This document shows positions 1 through 8,174 of a stretch of 64,000 bases of DNA, in pieces. The notes beneath the pieces were generated by a model. It saw only the letters and a list, made by a program, of their open reading frames with translations, was not told the DNA's origin and made no database searches. The DNA lies in assembly GCF_900106525.1 (NCBI RefSeq), contig NZ_FNOG01000001.1, positions 248,001 to 312,000 of the forward strand. Direction: 5' to 3'. The stretch's first letter is position 1, and each line of letters begins with the position of its first letter. The DNA comes from Lysobacter enzymogenes (GTDB lineage: Bacteria > Pseudomonadota > Gammaproteobacteria > Xanthomonadales > Xanthomonadaceae). The position numbers and the translations under genes were made by a program.

Positions 1-70
1 GCCGTGGCGCTTGCCCAGTGACGGGGGTAAGCCGGCCGCTGGGCGTGCGTGCACGCAACCGAAGCCGGCG

Positions 71-1330
71 TCAGCGCGCGCCCGCCGCGCGCCGGATCAG
101 GCACACCGCCTCGCGCCGGCCGCCCGGCCGCGGCCGGTACAGGCCGACGTAGTCGAGCGCGGGCCCGGCCGAGCTCCACAGCGCGACATAGGTGGCGTCG
201 CCGAAACGCAGCGGCAGCGCGGTGGTGGTGCGGGTCTGGAAGAAATCGTCGCCGTCGGCGATGCCCGGCAGCGGTGCAGGCACCGCCTGGCGCAGCGGCT
301 CGCGCCGGTTCCAGGCGGCGTTGCGCAGGTCGTCGCAATGCGACAGCGGCGGCCGCGCGCCGTCCCACTGGCACGGCACCGCCTGCGGCGCGGCGGCGCC
401 GTCGCGGGCGCGGAAGCCGTCGCCTGCGGCGCCGGCCGCCACCAACAGCGGCGAGGAGTACCAACCCTCCAGGCCGCGGGTGTCGCCGAGGTAGACGCGG
501 TCGATCAAGCCGTCGTTGTCGAAATCGAAGTCGAACGCGCGCCAGGGGCCGTGGATGAATTCCAACCCGTCCGGCAGCGCGGTTCCGGCCGGCGCTTCGG
601 CCGCGACCACTCGCTGCAGCGGCGCGCCGTCGTCGGCGCCGCGGCGGAACGGGTCGAGCGCATTCCAGTCCAGCGCGAGCTGGCGCTCGAGTTCGGCGCA
701 GACCGGGCCGCGGTCGAGCAGGCGTTGCAGGTTGCTCGCCGCGGCGGCCGCTGTGGCTGCGGCCGCGTTCGCTGCGGCTTCCGGCGCGATCATTGAGTCC
801 ACCGGCAGCGACGACAGCGGTTGATCCGGCGCCAGCAACGGCCCGCAATCGCCGTTGCTGCAGTCGTACACCGCGTCGCGGTCGACCCGGTACATCCACG
901 GCGTCGGCGCGATCTCGCAGCGGTCGCGCACCGCGCGCCGGTCGGCGACGCGGCGGTCGTCGAGCCACAAGGTGAAGCTCGCCGACGGCGCGTTGCTGCA
1001 CGGCCCGGCCGGCGGCGGCGGTTCGGCCTGCACCTGCACGCGCAGGCGGCCGCCGTCGGCGAAGCGGCATTCGCCGGTCTGGCCGACGGCCAGGGCGATG
1101 CTGCGCGGACGGTCGCGATCGCTGTCGGTGAAGGTTTCCAGCAGCGGCTGCGCGCAGCCGCCGCGCGCGGGCAGCTCGGTGCGCACCAGGCTGGCCTTGC
1201 GGCCGTCTTCGGCCTGGCGGCAGATCAGCGCGATCTCGGCAGCGGCGCCGCAATCGGGCGGTTGCGCCGCCGCCGGCGCGAACAACGCGGCGGCGAGCGG
1301 CAGCAGCGGCCAGGCGATGCGAGGGGGCAT
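71..1330 (-). CDS. Secreted protein of unknown function
   Basis: A 419-residue protein opens with a clear Sec signal peptide (hydrophobic, Ala/Leu-rich stretch ending AAAQ near residue 23), so it should be exported. Cysteines are spread through the chain, consistent with periplasmic disulfides. Near residues 260-275 a DFDFDNDGLIDRVY segment resembles the Asp-rich calcium-binding loops of FG-GAP/VCBS-like repeats, but only one copy is evident. I do not recognise the family. It lies downstream of, and on the same strand as, the deaminase gene, about 57 bases away, so the two may be cotranscribed. The function is unknown. Confidence 0.7.
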   Translation of the reverse strand: MPPRIAWPLLPLAAALFAPAAAQPPDCGAAAEIALICRQAEDGRKASLVRTELPARGGCAQPLLETFTDSDRDRPRSIALAVGQTGECRFADGGRLRVQVQAEPPPPAGPCSNAPSASFTLWLDDRRVADRRAVRDRCEIAPTPWMYRVDRDAVYDCSNGDCGPLLAPDQPLSSLPVDSMIAPEAAANAAAATAAAAASNLQRLLDRGPVCAELERQLALDWNALDPFRRGADDGAPLQRVVAAEAPAGTALPDGLEFIHGPWRAFDFDFDNDGLIDRVYLGDTRGLEGWYSSPLLVAAGAAGDGFRARDGAAAPQAVPCQWDGARPPLSHCDDLRNAAWNRREPLRQAVPAPLPGIADGDDFFQTRTTTALPLRFGDATYVALWSSAGPALDYVGLYRPRPGGRREAVCLIRRAAGAR

Positions 1331-1387
1331 GGGAACTCCGTTTCCTGGTCCGATTCCTGATCTGTCGCTGAGGGCGCGGCGGCGGAC

Positions 1388-1843
1388 TCAGTCCTCGCCG
1401 ATGTCCTCGTTCCAGACCTCGGGATTGGCCGCGATGTAGCCGCCGAGCATCTCGATGCATTCGGGATCGGCCAGATCGATCACCTCGACCCCGCTCTCGC
1501 GCAGCCAGTCGATGCCGCCGCGGAAGTTGACCGATTCGCCGACCACCACGGTGCCGATGTTGAACTGGCGCACCAGCCCGCTGCAGTACCAGCACGGCGC
1601 CAGGGTGGTGACCATGATGGTGTCGCGGTAGCGGCGTTGGCGGCCGGCCTTGCGGAAGGCGTCGGTTTCGCCGTGCACCGAGGGGTCGTTCTCCTGGATG
1701 CGGCGGTTGTGGCCGCAGCCGAGCAGGCGGCCGTCGTTGTGGTACAGCGCCGCGCCGATCGGGATGCCGCCCTCGGCGATACCCTGGCGGGCTTCGGCGA
1801 CAGCGGTGGCGAGCAGGGCGCGGTAGTCGGGGGTGGCGATCAT
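1388..1843 (-). CDS. Nucleoside/cytosine deaminase family protein
   Basis: A 151-residue zinc-dependent deaminase of the CDA fold. The signature is complete: an HGE motif (zinc histidine plus catalytic glutamate) at about residues 57-59, followed by PCWYC, which supplies the two cysteine ligands. The domain resembles yeast-type cytosine deaminase and tRNA/guanine deaminases, which hydrolyse an exocyclic amine from a base. The exact substrate cannot be assigned from sequence. The reading frame stays open about 37 codons upstream, but conservation starts at MIATPDYR, so that ATG was chosen. It is probably a cytosolic salvage enzyme. Confidence 0.85.
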   Translation of the reverse strand: MIATPDYRALLATAVAEARQGIAEGGIPIGAALYHNDGRLLGCGHNRRIQENDPSVHGETDAFRKAGRQRRYRDTIMVTTLAPCWYCSGLVRQFNIGTVVVGESVNFRGGIDWLRESGVEVIDLADPECIEMLGGYIAANPEVWNEDIGED

Positions 1844-1992
1844 GCGGAACTCCGGTGCGTATCGCCGTGCAGTCTGGCGCGCCGGCGCGCCCGGGTCGAG
1901 GGGCGGCGCCACTCCCGGCGCGAACCCTTTCGCGCCGCGGCGGCCTCTTATCACCGTAGGCGCCGATGCGCGCGGATGTTGGAGCGATGAAG

Positions 1993-2895
1993 ATGCACTG
2001 TGCGATGGAGCGCGCGCCGGCGGCGCGCGTGTGGGCGGTTTCGGTGCGCGCGCTGGGGCTGGCGATGCTGTGGTTCGGCGCGATGCGCGCCTTTCCTTTC
2101 GAAGCGGCGGCCTTGGCCAAGACCCTGACCGGCGCGGGCCTGCCGGCGCTGGCCGCGCAGGCGCACTGGCTGAGCCCGGCGCTGGGCGTGCTGGAAGGCG
2201 CGATCGGCGCGGTCCTGCTGATCGCGCCCGCGGGCCGCTGGCGCCGCGACGCGGCGTTCGCGGCGATGCTGTTCTGGGCCGCCGGCCTGCTCGGCCTGCT
2301 GAGCCCGGCGGCGTGGATCCACGAGCCGCCCTACGGCGGATTCCCGGTGATCGGCTCGGGCCAGACCCTGCTCAAGCACCTGGGCATCGCCGGCCTGGCC
2401 CTGGGCGTGTTCGCGCACGAACGCGGCTGCGCGCGCGGGCGCCAGCGCGCGCTGTGGACGCTGTGGGCGGGCCAGTTGCTGGTGCTGGTGTGGATCGGGC
2501 TGATGAAGTTCACCGCGGTCGAGGCCGAGGGCGTGGCCGGGCTGATGCGCAGCAGCCCGCTGTTTTCCTGGCTGTACGGGCCGCTGGGCGTGCAGGGCGC
2601 GTCGGATCTGATCGGCCTGATCGAACTGTTCACCGCGGCGCTGATCGCGGCGTGGCCGTGGCGTTGGCAGGTGGCGCGCTGGGGGCTGCTCGCGGCCGTC
2701 TTCACCTACGTGTTGACCAACACGTTCCTGCTGAGCCTGCCGGGCTGGCAGCCCGGTTACGGCTTCCCCTTCGTCGGCGGCACCGGCCAGTTCCTGCTCA
2801 AGGACGGCTTGCTGCTGCTCGGCGCGGTGGCGCTGCTGCGCGCCGGTGCGGCCGATCGCCGCAGCGGCTCAGGCCGCGCCGCGGCCGCGGCGTAG
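1993..2895 (+). CDS. DUF417/YkgB-type inner-membrane protein
   Basis: About 300 residues with several hydrophobic helices. The central segment IGLMKFTAVEAEG followed by SPLFSWLY is the hallmark of the DUF417 (YkgB) family, whose role is not established. The N-terminal half has an additional set of DoxX-like membrane helices, so the protein looks like two related membrane units in tandem. ATG codons occur at 1966, 1987, 1993 and 2005; 1993 is preferred because GGAG at 1981-1984 lies eight bases upstream. The 3' end overlaps the convergent acetyltransferase gene by 27 bases. An integral inner-membrane location is secure; the function is not. Confidence 0.8.
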   Translation: MHCAMERAPAARVWAVSVRALGLAMLWFGAMRAFPFEAAALAKTLTGAGLPALAAQAHWLSPALGVLEGAIGAVLLIAPAGRWRRDAAFAAMLFWAAGLLGLLSPAAWIHEPPYGGFPVIGSGQTLLKHLGIAGLALGVFAHERGCARGRQRALWTLWAGQLLVLVWIGLMKFTAVEAEGVAGLMRSSPLFSWLYGPLGVQGASDLIGLIELFTAALIAAWPWRWQVARWGLLAAVFTYVLTNTFLLSLPGWQPGYGFPFVGGTGQFLLKDGLLLLGAVALLRAGAADRRSGSGRAAAAA

Positions 2896-3345
2896 CAGGT
2901 CGATGTGCGGGATGCCGTCTTCGACGTAAGGCTCGGACGAGGGCTCGAAACCATAGCGGCCGTAATAGGTCTGCAAATGCGATTGCGCGCCGATCTGGAT
3001 GTCGGCGCCGGGCCAGCGGCGCTGGATCTCGATCAGCGCCGCTTCCAGCAGCGGCCCGCCCAGGCGCTGGCCGCGGAACTCCGCCGCGGTCAGCACCCGG
3101 CCGAAGCTGACTTGGGGATAGCTCAACCCAGGCGGCAGGATGCGCAGGTAGGCCGCGAGGCGGCCGTCGGCGGCGCGGCCCATCAGGTGCACCGCCTCGG
3201 GGTGGCGGTCCTTGTCGTCGGGGTCGAGGTAGACGCAGTTCTGCTCGATCACGAACACCTGCGAGCGCAGGCGCAGCAGCTCGTAGAGCTCGTCCAGGCT
3301 CAGGTCGGCGTAACGCTTGGCTTGCCAGCTCACGGTCGCGGTCAT
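2869..3345 (-). CDS. elaA: ElaA-type GNAT acetyltransferase
   Basis: A 158-residue GNAT-fold acetyltransferase. The order of motifs matches ElaA: an LRLRSQVFVIEQ segment near residue 25, the YLDPDDKD segment, an acetyl-CoA loop region around FRGQRLGGPLL (residues 90-100), and the closing YYGRYGF and DGIPHI segments. The acceptor substrate of the family is not known. The frame is open much further upstream, but that part runs through the repeat element and lacks conservation, so the start at 3345 was chosen. It is convergent with, and slightly overlaps, the DUF417 gene. Confidence 0.88.
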   Translation of the reverse strand: MTATVSWQAKRYADLSLDELYELLRLRSQVFVIEQNCVYLDPDDKDRHPEAVHLMGRAADGRLAAYLRILPPGLSYPQVSFGRVLTAAEFRGQRLGGPLLEAALIEIQRRWPGADIQIGAQSHLQTYYGRYGFEPSSEPYVEDGIPHIDLLRRGRGAA

Positions 3346-3409
3346 CCCTGCATCATGCCAAAGCGCGGGCGCTATGGAGCGGGGCCGGGCTAATCCTTTC
3401 GGGGGACTT

Positions 3410-3525
3410 TGTAGGAGGGCCTTCAGGCCCGATGCCCTTGGCTCAGGTTGCGGCGATCCGAGCCAAGGGCATCGGGCCTGAAGGCCCTCCCACAAGAGCG
3501 GAGCCGGGCCTGAAAGCCCTCCCAG
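3410..3525. repeat. Inverted repeat of the GTAGGAGGGCCTTCAGGCCC family
   Basis: The left arm (GTAGGAGGGCCTTCAGGCCC at 3411) is mirrored by a right arm ending in GGCCTGAAGGCCCTCCCAC near 3492, with a further partial copy up to 3525. Transcribed, it would fold into a long hairpin. The same family recurs at 39428 and 44067, always between genes. It sits just upstream of ubiE, between divergent genes. Confidence 0.85.
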
Positions 3526-3568
3526 CCAGGCAAAGCCCGGGCCCGGTTGGCATGCGATAATCGCGGCC

Positions 3569-4333
3569 ATGAACGAATCCAAGCCCCGCAGCGACGACAC
3601 CACCCACTTCGGCTTCCGCGACGTGCCGCGCGAGCAAAAGCGCAAGCTGGTGGGCGAAGTGTTCTCCTCGGTCGCCGGCAACTACGACCTGATGAACGAC
3701 CTGATGAGCCTGGGCATCCATCGGGTCTGGAAGCGTTACTTCACCGCCACCGCCCAGGTCCGCCGCGGCGACCGCGTGCTCGACCTGGCCGGCGGCACCG
3801 GCGACATCGCCGCGCTCCTGCGCGACCGGGTCGGCGACAGCGGCAGCATCGTGCTGGGCGACATCAACTACGACATGCTGAAAGTCGGCCGCGATCGCAT
3901 GACCGACCGCGGCCGCGTGTCCGGTTTCGAGTACGTGCAATGCAACGCCGAGTCGCTGCCGTTCCCCGACGCCAGCTTCGACCTGGTCACCATCGCCTTC
4001 GGCCTGCGCAACGTCACCGACAAGGACGCCGCGCTGCGCGAGATGCTGCGCGTGCTCAAGGTCGGCGGCCAGGCGCGGGTGCTGGAGTTCTCGGAAGTGA
4101 AGGCCGAGTGGTTCAAGCCGATCTACGACTTCCACTCCTTCAACGTGCTGCCGAAGCTGGGCCGTTTGTTCGCCGGCGACAGCGACAGCTACCGGTATCT
4201 GGCCGAGAGCATCCGCAAGCATCCGCCGCAGGACGAGCTCAAGCGGATGATGGCCGAGGCCGGGTTCGCGCGGGTCGACTACAAGAACCTGTCGGCGGGG
4301 ATTTGCGCGGTGCATACCGGCTACAAGGCCTGA
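3569..4333 (+). CDS. ubiE: Ubiquinone/menaquinone biosynthesis C-methyltransferase UbiE
   Basis: A 254-residue class I SAM-dependent methyltransferase, close in length to E. coli UbiE (251). It carries FGFRDVP near the N-terminus, KRKLVGEVFSSVAGNYDLMND, the SAM-binding motif VLDLAGGTGDIA (about residues 74-85), and the family segment ITIAFGLRNVTD (here VTIAFGLRNVTD). UbiE C-methylates the demethoxy-benzoquinol ring in ubiquinone synthesis, and also demethylmenaquinol where that is made. It acts at the cytoplasmic face of the membrane. It is transcribed away from the acetyltransferase gene and is followed closely by a small zinc-ribbon-like gene. Confidence 0.97.
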   Translation: MNESKPRSDDTTHFGFRDVPREQKRKLVGEVFSSVAGNYDLMNDLMSLGIHRVWKRYFTATAQVRRGDRVLDLAGGTGDIAALLRDRVGDSGSIVLGDINYDMLKVGRDRMTDRGRVSGFEYVQCNAESLPFPDASFDLVTIAFGLRNVTDKDAALREMLRVLKVGGQARVLEFSEVKAEWFKPIYDFHSFNVLPKLGRLFAGDSDSYRYLAESIRKHPPQDELKRMMAEAGFARVDYKNLSAGICAVHTGYKA

Positions 4334-4346
4334 GCGGTTCCGCGTC

Positions 4347-4556
4347 GTGCGACGGATGTGCGCGCGATGCGAGGAGCGGCCGGTCGATGAAGGCTCGTCG
4401 CTGGGGCTGCTGGCGTTGCTGACCTTTCCCCTGCTCGGCCTCTTGCCGGGCGCGCGGTATTGCAAGGATTGCGGCGGCGGCAACGCGGCGTTGGCGGTCG
4501 GCGTGCTGGTGGCGGCGGCCGCGATCGGTTTCGTGTTGTTGGTGGTGTTTTGGTAG
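4347..4556 (+). CDS. Small zinc-ribbon-like membrane protein
   Basis: A 69-residue protein with two CxxC pairs (CARC near the N-terminus and CKDC near residue 39) that could bind one zinc, interleaved with two hydrophobic segments (LLALLTFPLLGLLPG and a C-terminal VLVAAAAIGFVLLVVFW). It starts at GTG 4347, or at ATG 4356 three codons later. It begins 13 bases after ubiE and may share its transcript. Two hydrophobic helices plus a zinc ribbon is a plausible real small membrane protein. Its function is unknown, and the call rests on composition and context. Confidence 0.5.
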   Translation: MRRMCARCEERPVDEGSSLGLLALLTFPLLGLLPGARYCKDCGGGNAALAVGVLVAAAAIGFVLLVVFW

Positions 4557-4584
4557 CGGGCCGCCGGTCGCCGGGCTTATCGAG

Positions 4585-5018
4585 GCAGCGCGCTGAAGTC
4601 TCTGGATCCCCGCGTTCGCGGGGATGACGTTCTGTAAGAGACGCGGTTAAGCGTCAACCAACGCAACCCACCTGCCGTCATGCCCGCGAAGGCGGGCATC
4701 CAGGGCTTTACCGCGGCACGACTCTGAAGTCTCTGGATCCCCGCGTTCGCGGGGATGACGTTCTGCAAGAGACGCGGCTAAGCGTCAACCAACGCAACCC
4801 ACCTACCGTCATTCCCGCGAAAGCGGGAATCCAGGGCTTTACCGCGACATGACTCTGAGGTCTCTGGATCCCCCGCGTTCGCGGGGATGACGCACTGGCA
4901 GAGGCGCCGCGAAACTCACCTACCGTCATTCCCGCGAAGGCGGGAATCCAGGGCTTTATCGCGACACGACTCTGAAGTCTCTGGATCCCCGCCTTCGCGG
5001 GTATGACGGCTGGAGGGT
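4585..5018. repeat. Tandem array of ~131-bp composite palindromic units
   Basis: The phrase CTGGATCCCCGCGTTCGCGG recurs at 4602, 4733, 4864 (with one extra C) and in variant form at 4981, giving periods of 131, 131 and 117 bases. Each unit has two inverted hairpins: a GGATCCCCGCG...CGCGGGGATGACG palindrome, and a facing GTCATTCCCGCG...CGGGAATCCAG palindrome of the kind seen in neisserial dRS3-like repeats. The spacers are also nearly identical, so the units arose by tandem duplication. No gene is visible in this ~495-base interval. Confidence 0.9.
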
Positions 5019-5051
5019 GGCGCCGCACAAGCCCAGCGACGGTCTCGAACC

Positions 5052-5795
5052 TCAGGCCGAGAACCCGCCATCCACCGAAATCTGCGTACCGGTGATGAAC
5101 GCGCCGCCCGGGCCGGCCAGATGAGCCACGGTCGCGGCGATGTCGTCGGCGGTGCCGAACGCGCCCAGCGGCAAACCTGCGCGCTGGTGGTCGGCGCCTT
5201 CGCCGTCGGCGGGGTTCATGTCGGTGTCGATCGGGCCCGGCTGCACCGTGTTGACGGTGATGCCGCGCTTGCCCAGGTCCTGCGCCAGGCCCTTGCTCAA
5301 GCCGACCACCGCGGCCTTGCTCAGCGAGTACAGCGCCATGCCCGGCGCGCCGACGCGCTCGCCCAGGCAGCTGCCGATGGTGATGATGCGGCCGCCGCGC
5401 GGCAGGTGCTTGGACGCCGCCTGCGCGGCCACGAACGGCGCGCGCACGTGGATCGCCATGACCCGCTCGTAGTTCTCCAGCGTCTCGTCCTCGAACGGCC
5501 CGTAGGCGAAGACGCCGGCGTTGTTGACCAGGATGTCGAGCCGGCCCAGCTCGGCGACGGTGCGCTCGACCGAGGCGGTCACCGCCTGCGCGTCGGCGGC
5601 GTCGGCGGCGATGGCGATGGCGCGGCGGCCGCCTGCGCGGATCTGAGCGGCGAGCTCCTCGGCGCGCTGGGCCGAGCTGACGTAGGTGATGGCCACGTCG
5701 GCGCCGTCGGCGGCGAGGCGGCGGGCGATGGCGGCGCCGATGCCGCGGCTGGCGCCGGTGACGAGGGCGACTTTGCCTGCGAGGGGTAGGGTCAT
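5052..5795 (-). CDS. SDR family NAD(P)-dependent oxidoreductase
   Basis: A 247-residue classical short-chain dehydrogenase/reductase. It shows the cofactor motif TGASRGIG (about residues 14-21), the structural NNAG motif (about 90-93), the catalytic serine in TIGSC, and the YSLSK Tyr/Lys pair, ending in the typical ITGTQISVDGG. Length is normal for the family. The residues after the second beta strand (ITYVSSAQ) fit either NADP or NAD. The substrate cannot be assigned; the closest general type is 3-oxoacyl-ACP reductase/glucose dehydrogenase-like SDR. It is transcribed alone, divergently from the M1 peptidase. Confidence 0.9.
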   Translation of the reverse strand: MTLPLAGKVALVTGASRGIGAAIARRLAADGADVAITYVSSAQRAEELAAQIRAGGRRAIAIAADAADAQAVTASVERTVAELGRLDILVNNAGVFAYGPFEDETLENYERVMAIHVRAPFVAAQAASKHLPRGGRIITIGSCLGERVGAPGMALYSLSKAAVVGLSKGLAQDLGKRGITVNTVQPGPIDTDMNPADGEGADHQRAGLPLGAFGTADDIAATVAHLAGPGGAFITGTQISVDGGFSA

Positions 5796-6190
5796 GTCTA
5801 AAGTTCCGAATGATGGAAGAACGGGACAAGACTAGCCGGGCCGTGGAGCCTCCGCCACCCCGCGCCGCCGGGACGCTGCGTGCCGCCGGAGCGAACTCAC
5901 GGCGCCGTCCGGCGTCGGCTGCAGGCTCTGGGTCGACGGGCAGCCGCGCCCCCACCTCGCCGCACACGAGCGAGATCGCGGCGCCCGCTAGCGAGCCGCC
6001 GTTCCCCAGGGACGGCCGCCCGTCCCCCGCGACACGCCCCGCCGAGCCCGCCCGCACACGCCAGCCGCCGCCTAAGACCTCGCCCCAAACCCCGCCGCCC
6101 CCACCGCGTCGACTGCCAAGATGCACAAGCCCCGCCGCTGGACGAGACGCTACACTCGGCCTTTCATCCCATTGTGTGGTTGGTCCATCG
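5796..6190. other. Intergenic region between divergent SDR and peptidase genes
   Basis: About 395 bases separate two divergent starts and must hold both promoters. The stretch is GC-rich, and an open frame runs through it into the peptidase gene, but it encodes only Pro/Arg/Ala-rich low-complexity sequence with no conserved motif. I see no convincing promoter hexamers, RNA gene or repeat. Confidence 0.6.
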
Positions 6191-8155
6191 ATGCGCACCT
6201 CGATCCTCACCGTCTGTCTCGTCGCGGCCCTCACCGCCGCCGCCGGCTGCTCGCGCGACGCCGCGCCCGCCGCCGACTCCGCCAAGCCCGCCGCGACCCC
6301 GGAGGCCAAAGTGAGCGACACCGCCGTTGCCGCGGCCGACCGCGACGAACATTCCTATGCCCAGCCCGACCTGGTGCGCATCGACGACCTGGCCCTGGAG
6401 CTCAAGGTCGACTTCGCCGCCAAGACCCTGTCCGGCAGCGCTACCTACACCCTCGACTGGACCGATCCCAAGGCCGTGCAGCTGGTGCTCGACACCCGCG
6501 AGCTGAAGATCGAGCAGGTGTTCGGCGAAGCCGCCGACGGCAAGTGGCAGGAACTCAAGTTCGCCCTCGCCGACGCCGACAAGACCCTCGGCAGCAAGCT
6601 CACCATCGAGGCGCCGCAGCGCAACAAGCGCATCCGCGTCGCCTATGCGACCTCGCCGAACGCCTCCGGCCTGCAATGGCTGGAGCCGTCGATGACCGAG
6701 GGCAAGAAACTGCCCTTCATGTTCAGCCAGTCGCAGCAGATCCACGCGCGTTCGTGGGTGCCGCTGCAGGACACGCCGAGCGTGCGCTTCACCTACACCG
6801 CGCACGTGACCGGGCCGAAGGACGCGATGGTGCTGATGAGCGCCGACAACGACCCGAAGGCGGCGCGCGACGGCGACTACAGCTTCAAGATGCCGCAGAA
6901 GATCCCGTCCTACCTGCTCGCCATCGCCGCCGGCGACCTGGTGTTCCAGCCGATCTCCAACCGCAGCGGCGTGTGGGCCGAACCGGCGATGGTCAAGAAG
7001 GCCGCGACCGAGTTCGCCGACACCGAAAAGATGACGGAGACCACCGAGAAGCTCTACGGTCCCTATCGCTGGGAGCGTTACGACATCCTGGTGCTGCCGC
7101 CGTCGTTCCCGTACGGCGGCATGGAGAACCCGCGCCTGACCTTCGCCACCCCGACCGTGATCGTCGGCGACAAGTCGCTGGTGTCGCTGGTCGCGCACGA
7201 GCTGGCGCACAGCTGGTCGGGCAACCTGGTCACCTTCAGCAGCAGCAAGGACGGCTGGCTCAACGAAGGCTTCACCAGCTACGTCGAGAACCGCATCGTC
7301 GAGGCGCTGTACGGCAAGGAGCGCGCCGACATGGAGAACGTGATCGGCCGCAACGAGCTGGCCGCCGAGTTCAAGACCATCGATCCCAAGCTGCAGGCGC
7401 TGGCGCTCAAGCCGGGCACGCTGAAGGACCCGGACGACGCCTCCAGCGCCACCGTCTACACCAAGGGCGCGTGGTTCCTGCAGTTCCTGGAACAGCGCTA
7501 CGGCCGCGACGTGTTCGACCCGTTCCTGCGCGGCTACTTCGACCACTTCGCGTTCCAGTCGATCCCGACCGAGAAGTTCGTCGAATACGCCAAGGCCAAC
7601 CTGCTGGCCAAGCATCCGGGCAAGGTCAGCGAGGCCGAGCTGGACGAGTGGATCTACGGCCCGGGCATCCCGAAGTCGGCGCCGGCGACGGTGTCGCCGC
7701 GCTTCGACGCGGTCGACGCCGCCCGCAAGGCCTGGGTCGACGGCGGCAAGCTGCCCGACGCGGCGGCGACCGCGAAGTGGAGCACCCAGGAGTGGGTGCA
7801 CTTCGTCGAAGGCATGCCGGAAAAACTCAGCGTCGACCAACTCAAGGCGCTGGACGCGGCCTACAAGTTCACCGGCACGCCCAACGGCGAGATCGCCCAG
7901 CGCTGGTATCCGCTGGCGGTGCGCAGCGGCTACCACGCGGCGGATGCCGCGATCGCCGCGTTCCTGCAAAAGATCGGCCGCCGCAAGTTGATCATGCCGA
8001 CCTACGAGGAACTGGTGAAAACCCCCGAAGGCCTGAAGCTGGCCGAGGACACCTTCGCCAAGGCCAAGCCGGGCTATCACCCGATCACCACCGGTTCGGT
8101 CGAGGCGGCCATCGCCAAGGCCAAGGCGGCGCCGGCCGCGCCGGCGGGGCAGTAA
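6191..8155 (+). CDS. M1 family aminopeptidase, lipoprotein (LTA4 hydrolase/ColAP-like)
   Basis: A 654-residue zinc aminopeptidase. The start at 6191 gives a lipoprotein signal peptide with lipobox LTAAAGC, so the mature enzyme is lipid-anchored, probably periplasmic. The M1 exopeptidase motif appears as GGMENPRLTF. The zinc site is HELAH (H336, H340, catalytic E337) with the third ligand E359 in NEGF 19 residues later. The C-terminal ~200 residues match the helical domain of leukotriene A4 hydrolase/aminopeptidase B-like members such as cold-active aminopeptidases. It should remove N-terminal residues from peptides. It is followed after 19 bases by a hydrolase gene and may be its operon leader. 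Confidence 0.93.
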   Translation: MRTSILTVCLVAALTAAAGCSRDAAPAADSAKPAATPEAKVSDTAVAAADRDEHSYAQPDLVRIDDLALELKVDFAAKTLSGSATYTLDWTDPKAVQLVLDTRELKIEQVFGEAADGKWQELKFALADADKTLGSKLTIEAPQRNKRIRVAYATSPNASGLQWLEPSMTEGKKLPFMFSQSQQIHARSWVPLQDTPSVRFTYTAHVTGPKDAMVLMSADNDPKAARDGDYSFKMPQKIPSYLLAIAAGDLVFQPISNRSGVWAEPAMVKKAATEFADTEKMTETTEKLYGPYRWERYDILVLPPSFPYGGMENPRLTFATPTVIVGDKSLVSLVAHELAHSWSGNLVTFSSSKDGWLNEGFTSYVENRIVEALYGKERADMENVIGRNELAAEFKTIDPKLQALALKPGTLKDPDDASSATVYTKGAWFLQFLEQRYGRDVFDPFLRGYFDHFAFQSIPTEKFVEYAKANLLAKHPGKVSEAELDEWIYGPGIPKSAPATVSPRFDAVDAARKAWVDGGKLPDAAATAKWSTQEWVHFVEGMPEKLSVDQLKALDAAYKFTGTPNGEIAQRWYPLAVRSGYHAADAAIAAFLQKIGRRKLIMPTYEELVKTPEGLKLAEDTFAKAKPGYHPITTGSVEAAIAKAKAAPAAPAGQ

Positions 8156-8174
8156 CAGCCGGACGCGCGAACGC

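Noticed and set aside
5810-6190. Upstream extension of the M1 peptidase frame
   Set aside because: The extra ~127 residues are Pro/Arg/Ala-rich and unconserved, and the start at 6191 gives a proper lipoprotein signal peptide.
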